This document shows positions 24,515 through 36,179 of a stretch of 64,000 nt of DNA, piece by piece; the first letter of the stretch is position 1, and the number at the start of each line of letters is the position of its first letter. Location of the stretch: assembly GCA_021018995.1 (NCBI GenBank), contig CM037598.1, positions 43,144,685 to 43,208,684 on the forward strand. Reading direction: 5' to 3'. The translations under genes were made by a program, and so were the position numbers. This DNA is from Chloranthus sessilifolius. Its lineage: Eukaryota > Streptophyta > Magnoliopsida > Chloranthales > Chloranthaceae. The notes beneath the pieces were generated by a model, which saw only the letters and a list, made by a program, of their open reading frames with translations, made no database searches and was not told the origin of the DNA.

Positions 24515-24735
24515 GTGAGCCTGAGTCCTAACTACTCGCTCGCGCGAGGCACTCAGGAAGGGAAGAATGAGAAGGGAATTTGATTCCCTAAGAGTTACTG
24601 AGACTCGCACCCGAGGTTCCAAGCTCGCTCGTGCGAGTCACTCAAAAAGAAAAAAAAATAAAAGGGACTCAATTTCTAGTGAGGGACTAAGAGCTCGCGA
24701 GCCCGAGCCTTAGAAGTCGCGCGCGCGAGAATCGA
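24515..24735. repeat. CTCGCGCGAG-type motif array (G)
   Basis: Repeated CpG-rich palindromic words (CTCGCTCGCGCGAGG, CTCGCTCGTGCGAG, CTCGCGAGCCCGAG, GTCGCGCGCGCGAG) just upstream of a TTTAAACCC box (24749-24757) and the accessory ORF at 24952. Related words recur at 29470-29705. Confidence 0.65.
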
Positions 24736-24951
24736 GATAAATAAGTTTAAACCCTTTTCTTAGCCATTTTGCGTGAAACGGAAGAGGGCTTTTAGGGTTT
24801 CTTCCACTTTCTTCACATAATTGGTCAAGTTTTCTTCCAAATTGTTCGTGCAATCCGTTGCCAATGACATTCCTCAAACATTATTCACGAAGAAGGTGAA
24901 CTTTGCAATTTTTAGAAGTTAAATTCTTTCATTTTCATAGAAAACCCTAGA

Positions 24952-25706
24952 ATGGCATCAAAGTCACCAAAGCCTAGGAAAAAATTGGCCGTTAGACCTT
25001 TGAGTTCAAAGCGAGCCAAGGTGGATCCTCCACCCAACACTTGTGTTCAACCTGCCGAATGATGGGAGGCCAAGGTGTTTTAAACGGAATGGTCTATTCA
25101 CAAGTAAATTTTTGAGTACCAACCGGCCACGGAGTGAACCCACTGTTATCTTTCCTCTACCAAGATGCAACAAATTTTACGACCATTTTATGATAGCTAT
25201 TACCCACATTTGGTTAAGTTATTTTACCAAACCTTACGAACCGACCCCACCAACAGTAAGCTAATTGTCACCATTGATGAGAAAACCCTTATTTTTGACC
25301 AAAAAGATATTAGTAGAGCAATGAATTGCTCTTGGGAATTTTTAGAGGATGGGGGTGCGAGGTTCCCGATCTGTGAGAAAGTAAATTTTCACCACATTGG
25401 TGCTCAAATGACCAACGGAGAGGTCGAAATCGGGAAATCTGTTACGAGGGCCTAGTTGCCAAAACGCATGTGTCCCTTGGACATAATTATCAGGAAGAAC
25501 CTATATCCCTTGGGCCATGAGCAAGAACGGCGAGACCTATTCCTTCAAGCTCTATTTTCGGCTCACCAAAATAAGTAGTTTAATGCACCTGCCTTGGTGA
25601 CAGAAGGAATGAAATACAATCGTGAATGTATGATCAGTCACAGAATATACCATTTTATCACCCTTAACTTAGTGATGCCAAACCCCAATTTGCTACTAAC
25701 AAGTTA
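24952..25706 (+). pseudogene. broken accessory ORF related to that of element C
   Basis: Starts MASKSPKPRKKLAVRPLSSK, a lysine/arginine-rich N-terminus like MFPKSSAKKVSKPTPKGK of C. After several stops the frame resumes at about 25165 with YYPHLVKLFYQTLR (C: YPRMVKLWYQNLV). Then LYPLGHEQERRDLFLQALF follows near 25505 (C: FYVTGHNQERRTPILEALF), then FNAPALV. The resemblance suggests the plant transposon accessory family often labelled putative plant transposon protein (PF20167-like); that label is from memory. At least five stops make it dead. It ends where element D begins. Confidence 0.65.
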
Positions 25707-25707
25707 A

Positions 25708-26967
25708 TGATGTACAAATATTAAGGATAATCAGTAAAAGAGAACCAAAGTGTTAATCTTCATCGAAATGAACTCAAAAAGTAGTAAGAAAGACGATTGA
25801 AAGAAAAAGACGACCAGATGCAAGTGTAAAATCTAAAATCGCAAAAGACAATGGAACGCTATACAGAGAAATCTATAAAATCATAATTTACGATTCTTCA
25901 GAAGATGTTCCAGCGGAAGGCGATATAAAGGAAAAAATGATTGTTCGTGATTCAGAATCGTCAAGAGAGAAAGCTATGTAAGAAAGAGAAATCATAATTT
26001 ATGATTGTATAGATTGAAGCTTCTCAACATTGCTGATCAAGTGAAGATTCACACCGCCATAGAAGAACTCTTAAATTAGAAGCGCATTAACCAGTGAAAG
26101 CAAGGAAGATAAAATTAGGAATTAGAGTTATATTAGGAATCTTTGGTTTTTAGTAGTTTCTTTTAATAGGATTAGATCACTGTAAATTGACTCCTTATGA
26201 TCTATAAATAAGAGGGCTCGGCATAGGAATAATATCATCGAAGAATTCTCAGCATTAATTGACAACTGAGATTGGGCTTTCTTCTGATCACTCTAGTTTA
26301 GAGTAGTTTAGATATCCAAGGTTCCTCAATCACAATGGATGACTGGGATTGAGAGCTAGAAGATTAGTGTAGATATCTGTAGTTTCCCGGAAGCAATTGA
26401 CGCCTGCGGCTAAGGGGTGAAAGATATATTTTTACTTTGCTTTCTAGTTTAGATTTATTTTATTGTAATTTACTGCTTTATAAATATCTCCAAGTTTTGA
26501 TTTGAATTGATGACTCAGGTTGAGATTTACAGATTAGTGTAACAGTTTTACTTTTCCATCTTCAATTTTCTTGAATTTGATTGACGCCCAAGTTTTAGGA
26601 GATTGCTGATTAGATTAAATATGAATTGATAGGATTCTAGTTTTGATTGACAACCAGAGCTAGGAGACTTGATATATAGTGTAACGGTATTTTAATTTCA
26701 TAAATATCTGAGAACAAAAGAAAACTAATTGACTACCAGGATCTAAAAGTTTGAAGATTACGATTTATTTTCTGCACTTTAGTTTAAAAATCATTCTTTC
26801 ATTCATATTTCTCAAGTAGTTTAGGATCTTAAAGATAAATATAAGTTTTCAGAAAAGCGAAATATGAAATGAATCACTTCCTCGTGGGAACGATCCTATA
26901 CTAGCATTGCAATTTCCATTGTGCGCTTGCAATAGGTTAAGACTTAATTAGAACAACATAAAGATCA
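25708..26967 (+). repeat. 5' LTR of element D (approximate)
   Basis: Ends TGAT...ATCA are proposed from position relative to the primer site. TATA box TATAAATA at 26203-26210. The segment 26255-26780 carries six or seven diverged repeats of ATTGACNNC followed by GATTAGTGTA-like text. The leader contains CGTGGGAACGATCC at about 26883, typical of Athila-like LTR ends. The left border is uncertain. Confidence 0.55.
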
Positions 26968-26978
26968 AGTTAAGTTTT

Positions 26979-26996
26979 TGGCGCCGCTGCCAGGGA
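26979..26996 (+). promoter_or_regulatory. primer binding site of D (tRNA-Asp type)
   Basis: TGGCGCCGCTGCCAGGGA, two changes from the tRNA-Asp complement seen in A and C elements. It sits 11 nt after the proposed LTR end. Confidence 0.8.
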
Positions 26997-27354
26997 AGCA
27001 AATTTTACTTTCTATTAGTTTAGAAAATGAATATTTATCTTTATCTTTTTATTCTTTCTTTATATTTTTATTTTCTTGATCACTTATTAAGCTTTTGTAG
27101 GTTTATTCGAAGCAACGAATCAAGGTTTCAACTTACCCTAATAAAAAAACCTAGAGGCTCAGATTTATTTCTCTCCCTGCCTTCTAAAATAAAAATCAAA
27201 TAAAGCTAAAAATACAAAAATATTGAGTTTTTTTTAGGGTATGCATTACACTCGATCTCAAAGTTTAGATTTCTTCGAGTGTGACCCAGAAATCGAATAG
27301 ACTCTCTTGCGTAATCTCGCGTTAAATCGATCATCTAGGAGAGAGTCCTTAACC

Positions 27355-28730
27355 ATGGCTTACGACCGCTCGATTCAAGCACACTTCAGCCCAATTGCTC
27401 TGACTGCACCCTCCTATATAGTTATACCAGAAGTTACAGCCAGACGAAATTATGAAATAAAGCTCAATACACTTCAAGTTGTACCTGATTTTCATGGGCT
27501 TGATAGAGAAGATCCCTATCAACATTTAAGGGATTTTATTGAACTCTGCATGATGCTACAACTTTCGGCAGCTAATGAGGAGTCAGTTAAGATATGATTG
27601 TTCTCTTTTTCTCTCAATGATAGAGCGAAAGCATGGTTGACCTCACTGCCTGCTAGGAGTATAACCACTTAGGATGAACTTCAATTCAAATTTTTAAATG
27701 AGTACTTCCCGATTGGTAGAACTAACTAGATTCATCGAGCAATTTAAGATTTCAGGCAATAGCCTGGAGAGTTATTCTATGAAAGTTGGCAGTGCATGAA
27801 AGACCTACTAAGAAAGTGCCCTCATCATGATGTGTCGAACTAGTTAATAGCATAGAGTTTCTAGCAAGGGTTGACTGAGACTAACCAGTCGACAGTCAAT
27901 GCCGTGAACAGAGGAGCCTTTATGGCTCAAAACAGTTAAAAATCCTGGAACCTATTCGAGAAACTAACCAATAACTCAAAGCAAAGATACACCTTGCTTA
28001 GATCTGATCCAGATATCACTCGTTACACCATGCTCGCTACGGGTTGACTTACAGTATCAGTAAAGATAAAGTAAAGAAGGAGAATGATATGAGTCTGAAG
28101 GTTTTTGCTCTTGAACAATAGATTGCAACATTAATGGTTGTCAAACCTAGTACCCTGGATAGATCCTTGGCAAACTATTCTAACTGCCAGTCTCAAACTT
28201 ATACTAAAAACTCAACTGCGCCATCATAGCAGGAGGTGGTGGAAAATGAATAAGTAATGGCCTTTCAAAGGAGAGACTATGGGAACACATATAATCCAGC
28301 ATGGAGGAACCACCCTGGATGTAACTATTGTTCCACAGGAGGAGCACATCTAGCACCATCGGTTGCACAACCCTAATTTCTCCAGACCCAGGTTTTCCAC
28401 CAGAGACCTCAATTTCCTACTATGTAACTCTAAATTTTACTATAGAGCAATGCACCTGACGCCACAGTTATTCAAGTTCTCCAAGATTTGCAGCAACTGT
28501 CGCATCAGCATTCAAAGGATTTATATCAGCTTGCTCAATTCTCTCAAGTATTTCATTCACCCACACAATCCATTACGAAACTAGAATGCCAAATTGGCCA
28601 GCTAGCTTCACATGTGGCAAAGAGAGAGAATGGCTAGTTGCCGATGCAACCAGTTAATAATCCTAGAGGACAAGTACTCTTGGGGAGGAGCACCTGCTCC
28701 CCATAATCTTAACTGAAAACCTAATGGATT
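27355..28730 (+). pseudogene. gag: gag of element D, broken
   Basis: An ATG at 27355 (MAYDRSIQAHFSPIAL) opens a frame with the Athila gag core: FHGLDREDPYQHLRDFIELC, then, after a TGA, SFSLNDRAKAWLTSLPAR and LLRKCPHH. Farther on come YGNTYNPAWRNHPG (about 28280) and the closing SITKLECQIGQLASHVAKRE. Many stops, all inactivating. Protease and pol are absent, so D is truncated near 28730. Confidence 0.82.
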
Positions 28731-30315
28731 GTCGAGTAACTAACTCATCCATAGCATCCTTTGTAAACTATGTAAAATTATTTCTTTTCTTTTAAGTTTA
28801 GGCATTACATTATAGTAATATCCCCAAATTTTTTCAATTGTATAAGTCAAACATTTGTGGGTGTGTGGATGTGGTATGTGTGGTTCACAAGAGAACCCAT
28901 GAATTATGAACACACTTTGATGTGTATGTGACTCACACCATGGAATATGTGGATACGTGTAATACACACTTATGTGTACATATATTTCATACCAAAGGAG
29001 ATAAGTGGCTATGTGTAACACATAACTTTTGTGTTTATGCTTTGCAAGGAGGTAAAGTCATTTGCTTGGATAAGAAGTGAAACCCACGTGTGAAACTCAT
29101 TTGGTCGATTTGCTAACTTAGAGTTTTGAGAGAAAGGAGAAAGGGTTTGAAGAGAAGGGATTGCTTAAATCCTTCTGTTTGGATCCTTTTGGATCATTGT
29201 AAGATCTGTGCAAAGTGTGTGAAAGATCGCTATACGATTATGTGGGCTTTATTGTGATCGAGGAGTTTGGAGCAGTTGAAATGGGTTTTGTAAACCCCTT
29301 TATTGTAACAAGGGAGACGATCTGATCTACGAGTGAATCGTAGAGTTAATGGTGAGAAATCAACACTCTCATGTGTGAATTTTGTAAATAAAGTGTTTAA
29401 TATGATGTGTAAGAAGTGTGAAAGAAATACGAGGAGGATCGAGTTGAGAAAAACTCAAATCTGGAATAAACTCTAGTTCTCGCGCGCCCGAGCTTCAGAG
29501 CTCTCTTGCGCGAGAAGCCTTTAGTAAAGTATAAGTGCCTAAGAGGCTCTAAGACTCACTCACACGAGGGTCTTATGTGAACAAAGGCTTGCTCACTCGA
29601 GGCCTCGCATGACTGGCTTCAGCAAGCCAAAATTCAATCAGTCACGCGAGTTTTGATGTGTCTGTGAGCTCACTCGCGCGAGGTTCAGAGCTCGCTCACG
29701 CAAGAAACAAAGCCAGATTTGTTTAGACTCTTTTGATGTAAATTCTTTAAAAATGTGTATCTTAGGTTCCTCTTAAGCATTCTTAAGGGGTTTTTGGGCA
29801 TTTTGAATGTAGGATTATCGTATTAAGTATGCGTGTGGACTCTCAAGAGAGCTATGTGTGATGTGTGCTAAGCGTGACTCGAGGTAGGGGAAACTTATGA
29901 TCATTTAATTGGAATATGCTATGTGTAAGTAAAGTAATGTGATGTGATAAGCCATAAATAAATTTTGTGAAATAAGCATGTGATCTTCTACGTTTTCAAA
30001 CAACTTTTGAATACAATTATGTGATGTGATATGTGTGAAACAAGCATATGAAATTCTTTAAATTCAAACAAGTTTTGAATAGAATATGTGATGTGCATTG
30101 TGTACATGAGAATTCTGAAAATGTGGAAGAATACTAGTTTTCAAAAAATAGTATAATGTTTCACTTTACACGGTGTGGAACTATAAGTTAGAAAATGCAC
30201 AATCATTTAAGGTTTAGTAAAATGAATCCATTGTGCTCCAGTACGGCAGGATATCCGTTCATTGTGCTCCGGTATGACGGCATATATGTTCAATTTTGTT
30301 ATCGGCCAACGGTAA
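28731..30315. other. non-coding stretch, possible chromovirus LTR remnant
   Basis: No supported gene. GTAAACTATGTAAAATT near 28765 resembles GTAAACCATGTAAAATT at 24272, just after the chromodomain remnant. The stretch 28850-29040 is rich in short TGTGT/ACACA inverted words. 29470-29705 holds CGCGCGAG-type words like those at 24515. 30230-30290 has a small repeat (ATTGTGCTCCAGTACGG / ATTGTGCTCCGGTATGA). It ends in GGTAA, the T target-site copy. Confidence 0.35.
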
Positions 30316-31844
30316 TGTAGACACCCAAATTCGGCGCAAGGCCCGATCAATCTGTACTTTGGGAGATGTACCCCTGTGCTTCCGAGGGCACCCCTGAACC
30401 CTTAGGGATCCACCCAGACCTTTAGGAATCATCCTAAGACCTGTAGAGCCATTCCCCCAATCCTTAGAAGTCACCCCTACACCCTAGAATCCCTTCCCAG
30501 ACCTAACTTAAACCCTTCTGGCAGTTGATGGGAGGAGAGCTATAGAATTCCACATAGACTAGTACCATGGATGATCCATATACCATTGGAAAGAGGACTT
30601 CTTCATCTTTCCAACGAGCCAAAGATCACCCAATTTGGAGCTACAATTCAAAAGTTATGGCCGATTGAAGTTTCACATAAAATCATAAAAAATTTACTCA
30701 GGCGTAGATATTACATACGTCCAGCCATTTTTACCCCAGATTACTCAGGCGTATATATTATATACGTCTGCCTATTTTGGGGAAAATTTGGCCGGGCGTA
30801 TATAATATATCGATAGATGGGACCCACCACGGGCTTCACATCTTTCAAAACTCCCCGATTTGGTGAAAATTATCGTTTTAAAGGGCGATATAATATATAC
30901 ACGCCAAATTAGCTACAGAATCGCCATCAAGAGCTCAATTTCCTCCATCTAGTTTGACCCTTTGACCATCCCTTGGTTGAGGTGGGTGTCTTGAGATTGG
31001 TTGCACCCCTTTGAGCTTATTGGCAACCCTTAAGTCACCCATGGTCTCACCCCATCATCCGCCATTGAAACCAGCTTCCCAAAACCCTAGGACCTTGAAA
31101 ACCCAAAAACCTTAGATGGGGATTACCTAATTGCTAAACCAATTAGCTCTTAAGTAAGCCCTAACCCATCCCTTCTATAAATAGAGAGGCCTCTTCCTTA
31201 AGGGTTGGAAAAATTGGAGGTTAAGGATTTGGAGCTTAAGAGAGAACCCTAGTGAGAGAAAATGCACTTTTTCTAGAATTCCAGCATGCTTAGTTCATCT
31301 TTTCAACCCATTTCCACCATTAGATCACTCCTTTGCTAAAGTCTAGCCTCTAGCTTCACTACACCCCTACTTTATTGAATCCTAGCATTAGAACCCATTT
31401 TCACACCATATCGGAAGCACGCCAAAGTTTAAGATCTTCCACGGTGCAACAAGGGCCCGTGAGCTCTGCTCACCCTCTCTTCCTCTACCTTCTTGGTGTC
31501 TCCTCCGTTCAAGGATTCAAGTCATGCTAATAAATTTCGGTTTGGCTCAAAGCTTGATAGGACCGATTGCCTTCGGGCAAGGGGAAACTCCGCCTTTTTA
31601 TTTTTATTTTGGCCATAGATAGAGACCGCTAAATGCGGTTGATCGGGTGCCTAAACCCTTCCCGATCGATAACCGAAGCCCTACCCTAGAGCCTTTGGCA
31701 AAGACCGTAAATCAGAGTCATATTTAGCACTTCGTGCTCAAAATATCGATTTGAAGGTTTCGGTCACCAAAAAGCTCCGGTGGCGACTCTACATTTTCAT
31801 TTAATGAGCGCGACGCGACGGGTTCGAGAGGATCCACGGTCACA
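30316..31844 (+). repeat. 5' LTR of element T
   Basis: 1529 bp, from TGTAGACACCCAAATT (typical Tat-type start) to GGTCACA. Preceded by GGTAA. TATA box TATAAATAG at 31176-31184. Four palindromic GCGTATA...TATACGC copies lie in U3. It ends with the CTCCGGTGGCGACTCT region typical of Ogre-like LTRs. Confidence 0.82.
30701..30905. repeat. four palindromic TATA-rich motifs in the T LTR
   Basis: Copies at 30701-30722, 30748-30768, 30794-30813 and 30883-30905, near-palindromes of consensus GCGTATATAATATATACGC, some degraded. They sit 270 bp or more upstream of the LTR TATA box. Confidence 0.85.
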
Positions 31845-31846
31845 GA

Positions 31847-31864
31847 TGGCGACTTCTTGGGATA
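31847..31864 (+). promoter_or_regulatory. primer binding site of T
   Basis: TGGCGACTTCTTGGGATA, 2 nt after the LTR end. It resembles the TGGCGACT primer sites of Tat/Ogre elements, reported as tRNA-Arg; the last bases look decayed. Confidence 0.6.
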
Positions 31865-32928
31865 TCACCCTAGCGCTTCCCTCTTGTTGGCCTTTCCTTT
31901 GTTTTGTTATTTTACTAACCATGGCTGTTTTTGTTCTAATTTGCTGCTTTTTTTGCTATTTTTGTTGTTTTACTAACGTACTCACCCTCACGATTCAGTC
32001 CTTTATGCCTTAGCCGTTGGCGGGCCTACTTATGCCTTTAAATTTTAGCTTTTACGATTCTAGTCATTTAAGCTTTAGCCTTTTATGGCCCGCCGCATTT
32101 ATTTTCACGCCATTTAAATTTCGGTCATTTACAAGCCTTTTAGCATTACGGGCCTACTTGCGCACTTTATTTCGGTCATCATATTTCACCTTTGAACGCC
32201 GGCCCGTTGAGGCGGCACGGGTTTGTCATCCCCGACCCGATTTTGGACTTAATTTAACTCCCCTATAAAATTTGTAATTAAAAGTGAACCAACAGTATGG
32301 GGACATAATTGAATTTATTTTTGCATTTTTGGGTAGTTTTTGGGGGGTTTAGGCACAGATACAATTTACCCGGTTCCCAGTAAGGCGGCAGCCCTAGTGG
32401 TGATGATCCTGAAAAGAACCACCCCTTCCAGTACCTGAGAAGGCGCTTGCGCCGGAGGTATATCGGTTGGGTTGCCAATTCCGATCAAGCCGTAAAACCC
32501 ACATTGGTGAGAGCGTAGAAAACCCAAAATTCAGCCGTGTATCCCTAGGAAACGGAAAGGAGGGACCCGATAACAAACACAGCAGTCCCCGGGAGCATTT
32601 CTCCCAAGAAACCAGTTCAAAGACCCACATTCGGGCTTGCTGTCCACTGTCAAACAGAACCTTTTGCCCGGCGTATATAATATATACGCCCAGCAAAAAA
32701 GCCCCAGATTTACACAGGCGTATATAATATATACGCCCAGCCAAAATCCCCAGATTTAAGCCAGGCGTATATAATATATACGCACCAAATCAGTACTTTT
32801 TTTGGTTGAGGTGCATAATATATATATACCGGGCACAGAACCCGACCTGAGGCCCAATCCACCACCCCAATTCCCCGATTAGTGGATATTAGTGTCCGCG
32901 TAGCCTCCCACATTCTCTAACACCCAAT
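31865..32928 (+). other. leader of element T with palindromes
   Basis: No supported coding region. It holds further palindromes of the GCGTATATAATATATACGC type at 32669-32690, 32717-32737 and 32763-32783, spaced 46-48 bp apart, and a worn one near 32811. Frames open on the minus strand here only translate the repeats. Confidence 0.7.
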
Positions 32929-33387
32929 ATGCCCTGCCTACCAAAAAGAAGGCTTCTTATTGATTTGCTTCGGGATCGGGTCATTTATGTGATTCCTCGC
33001 TTCAATAGAATGAAAGGGTTTCCTTTCGCTTCTTACGAAGTGTGTCGGATCCCGCCGTGGGACCTACTAAAGGTACATATATCGCCTGAAATGGGAGTTG
33101 ACCCTGGGCACCAGGTCATCAGTCATCTAAGTAGGGGGGGAGTTAATTGCAATTTGAAAAAAAAAAAAGAGAAAGAAAATCCTCATCTTCAAAAAAGAAA
33201 AATCCACCTTCAAAAAAAGGGGAAAAATCAATCAAAATCAAAAATCAAAAATCACAAAAATCACTTTTCAAAACCAAAAAAAATCATTTTTCCAAAACCC
33301 AAAAAAAAAAAAAAAACACAAAGAAAAACAATAAAAAATATACCTTGGTGTGACCAGCACTACGGCGACCTCAAACCCGGCCCGTAG
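32929..33387 (+). CDS. unrecognised leader ORF of T (doubtful)
   Basis: 152 codons from ATG. The first 75 residues (MPCLPKRRLLIDLLRDRVIY, then PRFNRMKGFPFASYEVC and PPWDLL) look protein-like. The second half is an artefact-like lysine/asparagine tract over an A-rich run (33155-33345). Ogre elements can carry an ORF before gag, so a remnant of one is possible, but I cannot name a family. Confidence 0.35.
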   Translation: MPCLPKRRLLIDLLRDRVIYVIPRFNRMKGFPFASYEVCRIPPWDLLKVHISPEMGVDPGHQVISHLSRGGVNCNLKKKKEKENPHLQKRKIHLQKKGKNQSKSKIKNHKNHFSKPKKIIFPKPKKKKKTQRKTIKNIPWCDQHYGDLKPGP

Positions 33388-34883
33388 GAGAAGAACCAGG
33401 AAGGTATTCGGCCCTTATCTGCGACATCAATACAACACTCGTCGGCGGATCATGTCAAGAGCCGATACATCCCCACCGTCATCCCATTCTCATTCCCGTA
33501 TAGGAGAAGACCCGGTCTCCGACACCTTCACCCAAGCTAGGTTCGATATCACGGGCCCATTTGGGGCGCCCGTGTTCACCTCCACCTCATCCCCTTCCCT
33601 TACATTCCCCCAAAATACCCCCTTTTCATCCCCTACTGAAACCCCTCATTTCCCAACCGATCCTTACATCCCCATCTCCCATCCAAACACTGTTACCGCA
33701 TCCCCATACTTCCAAAGACCCCCTAGGTAGTCCCATCCCCCGCCTACTTCCCACATTCCATCCCTCTCATCACCCATGCCCCCAACATCCTACATCCCAT
33801 CCACCCCATCTCACATACCATTCCCACCACATGGCCCATCCACATCCCAACATACTCCCCCATTTACCAAGGTCATGCCCAATTTCTCCCAACCACCTCC
33901 ATCCTTAAGTGATCCATCACCCCCCAATCTCACACCTGAGTCCATGCCCTCGATGGAGGACATGAGAACGATGTATGCCCTGTGGGCTGCTTCTCGCAAC
34001 CCTACCTCTCAAACCCCGCATCCAAATTTCCAAAACCTCCATACCCCATTCCCTCCTAACCATGCCCAACCACCCATCGTCCATACCTCCCAAAATCCCC
34101 CACCTCAATTCCAGACCCAAACCCACACAAATCCATGGGCCCCAGCCCAAACACCTCTAGAGACATGGGCCCAGGCCCAAAACCCTCAAAACCCATGGGC
34201 CCAAGCCCATCTTAAGCCCAGGCCAGGCCCCGGCCCAAACACCTCCAAACCCATGGGCTCAAGCCCAAACCCACCAACCCAGGCCCAGACCCAAGACCCT
34301 CAAACCCATGGGCCCAAGCCCAAGCCCAAGACCCTGGCCAAGCCCCCCAAACCTATCAAACCCAAGCCCAGGGCCCATGGACACAAACTCAACCCCCTCA
34401 TGGCCCAGTAACCCAAACTCAACAAGGCCCATTGGCCCAAAGTCATATTAAGCCCCACCCCCAGGCCCAAGGCCCATCAGTCCAAGCCTTCAAAAACCAT
34501 CAAATCCAAATCCCTCAAACCCAAGGCCCATCCGCCCACGCTCATCAAAGCCCATTCACTAACCCCATACCCCCTCACCAATACCCTTCATTCACCTATA
34601 CCCCTTACGCCCCCATCCCACCTCCAACGGAAAATCCAATCGATCCCATTCCTCAAAACCACAACATCCCACCATCTCAATCACACCCCCATCACCCCCA
34701 GAACGTGCACCCAACTCAGCACATCACTTACCCACAAACGCTCACCCATTTATCCTTCTCATCCCCTACAAACCATGTGGCCCCACCAAGTCATCCAACC
34801 CATCACCCCCCAAGTCCAAATAGCAGAGCTCGCCCCTCACCAATAGCACGACCAATAATACGAGGAGGACGAGATTCACAATA
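33350..34883 (+). pseudogene. proline/glutamine-rich N-terminal gag extension of T
   Basis: Opens with a basic stretch (ARRRRTRKVFGPYLRHQYNT) and turns into very proline-, serine- and histidine-rich text. Around 34130-34400 it repeats NPWAQAQ-like units encoded by CCCATGGGCCCAAGCCC. A TAG at 33728 and a frame change near 34410-34430 break it. Such low-complexity leaders precede gag in Tat elements. The DNA is so C-rich on plus that several frames are open, so openness alone proves little. Confidence 0.5.
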
Positions 34884-36090
34884 GTGGAGGAACTGCCGTT
34901 TAACCCTCCGGGCCCACCATCATCACACCTAGGGTCGAACCAAATCAGAGCGGTCCCGCCACAGCCTCAAGGAAATTTGAAAGAACAGATGAGCGAATCT
35001 GAAGCGGTGATGAAGATGGGAGGAATGGAACTACACTCGACGGACTTTTCAGGACTTATATACATTCTCGATCCCCCCCAAAATTCAAGATGCCATCATT
35101 TGATAAGTATAATGGCACTAGCAACCCCATCGCCCACTTGAAATCTTACTGTGGGGATATGTGCCAGTATGGCGAAGATGAATGACTCCTCATCAAAGTG
35201 TTCCAGAAGAGTTTGATGGGCCCAACACTGAGATGGTTCACATCCCTGGAACCATCCATGATAAAAAATTGGAAAGATCTGACACGCTTATTTCAAGAAC
35301 AATATGTCTATAACATGGACATAGAACCAAGGAAGTCGGACTTGGCCTGATTAAAGCAAAGACATGATGAAACATTCAGTGCTTACTTGGGGAGGTGGAG
35401 GGCCTTAGCAGCTCAGGTAACTCATCGGATTCCGATGATGAGATCGAATTGATAACCAAGGAGCCCTCCTCATGATTTTTAGTATATCGGCGTGATCAAG
35501 TTTTCTTGATCTAGTCCAAATGCCAATCGTCGTTGTGAAGATGCCATTAGAAAGGGCAGGTTAGGAAGGAATGTGGCCAACGGGGCCACCGAGTTCAAAA
35601 GTCGAACCAAGAATTGAACGAAGACCAGGGACAGAGGTACAAACCTTTGTTTACCCCCAGGCCAATACCAAGGCCCCCCCAATACAGCCTCAGGTTACAC
35701 AACCACCCCCGGCCCGGTTCGAGCAAGTACCACGGCGAAACAACGGACCAAGAGCCCCGTTTACCCCCGCACAGATGAAAGCGCGCTTTGAATGAGTATT
35801 CACCTCATTGGGGGAATCCTTGAGTGTCTTCTGCGGTGTTACTACGAAGGCACAGTCAATTTACTCCAACCTCGCCACCCCACCCAATACCAAGGAATTA
35901 TGATCCGAATGCATTGCAATTTCCACGAGGACCGGGTCACCCCTACGGACCGGTGCTTCCGTTAAAGCACGCGTCCAAGATCGATAGAGGCGGAAAGATC
36001 ATACCCCGCCACTTCCCCAAGGGCGAACAGAATATCCATCAAGCCCCTCTACCACGCACTGTGAGGCCCTGCCTAACATACATTGGATAG
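34884..36090 (+). pseudogene. gag: gag core and zinc knuckle region of T, broken
   Basis: The frame starting near 35078 carries a Tat gag core: KFKMPSFDKYNGTSNPIAHL, then, past a TGA at 35183, LLIKVFQKSLMGPTLRWF, NWKDLTRLFQEQYV and, past a TGA at 35348, HDETFSAYLGRWRALA. It shifts frame from the upstream part at about 35070. At 35880-35990 a worn nucleocapsid region (NYDPNA, then GHP and PLKHA) seems to hold a knuckle split by a frameshift. Non-functional. Confidence 0.8.
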
Positions 36091-36179
36091 AGGAAGAAGA
36101 AGAAGAGTTTGACCCTTGATTATATTAGCAATCAGGAGAATTTTCACTCCCAGTCAGCGAAGATGAACTATTTGTTGGG

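Noticed and set aside
32394..32913. Minus-strand frames with YIIYAG-like words in the T leader
   Set aside because: They translate the palindromes and are broken between them.
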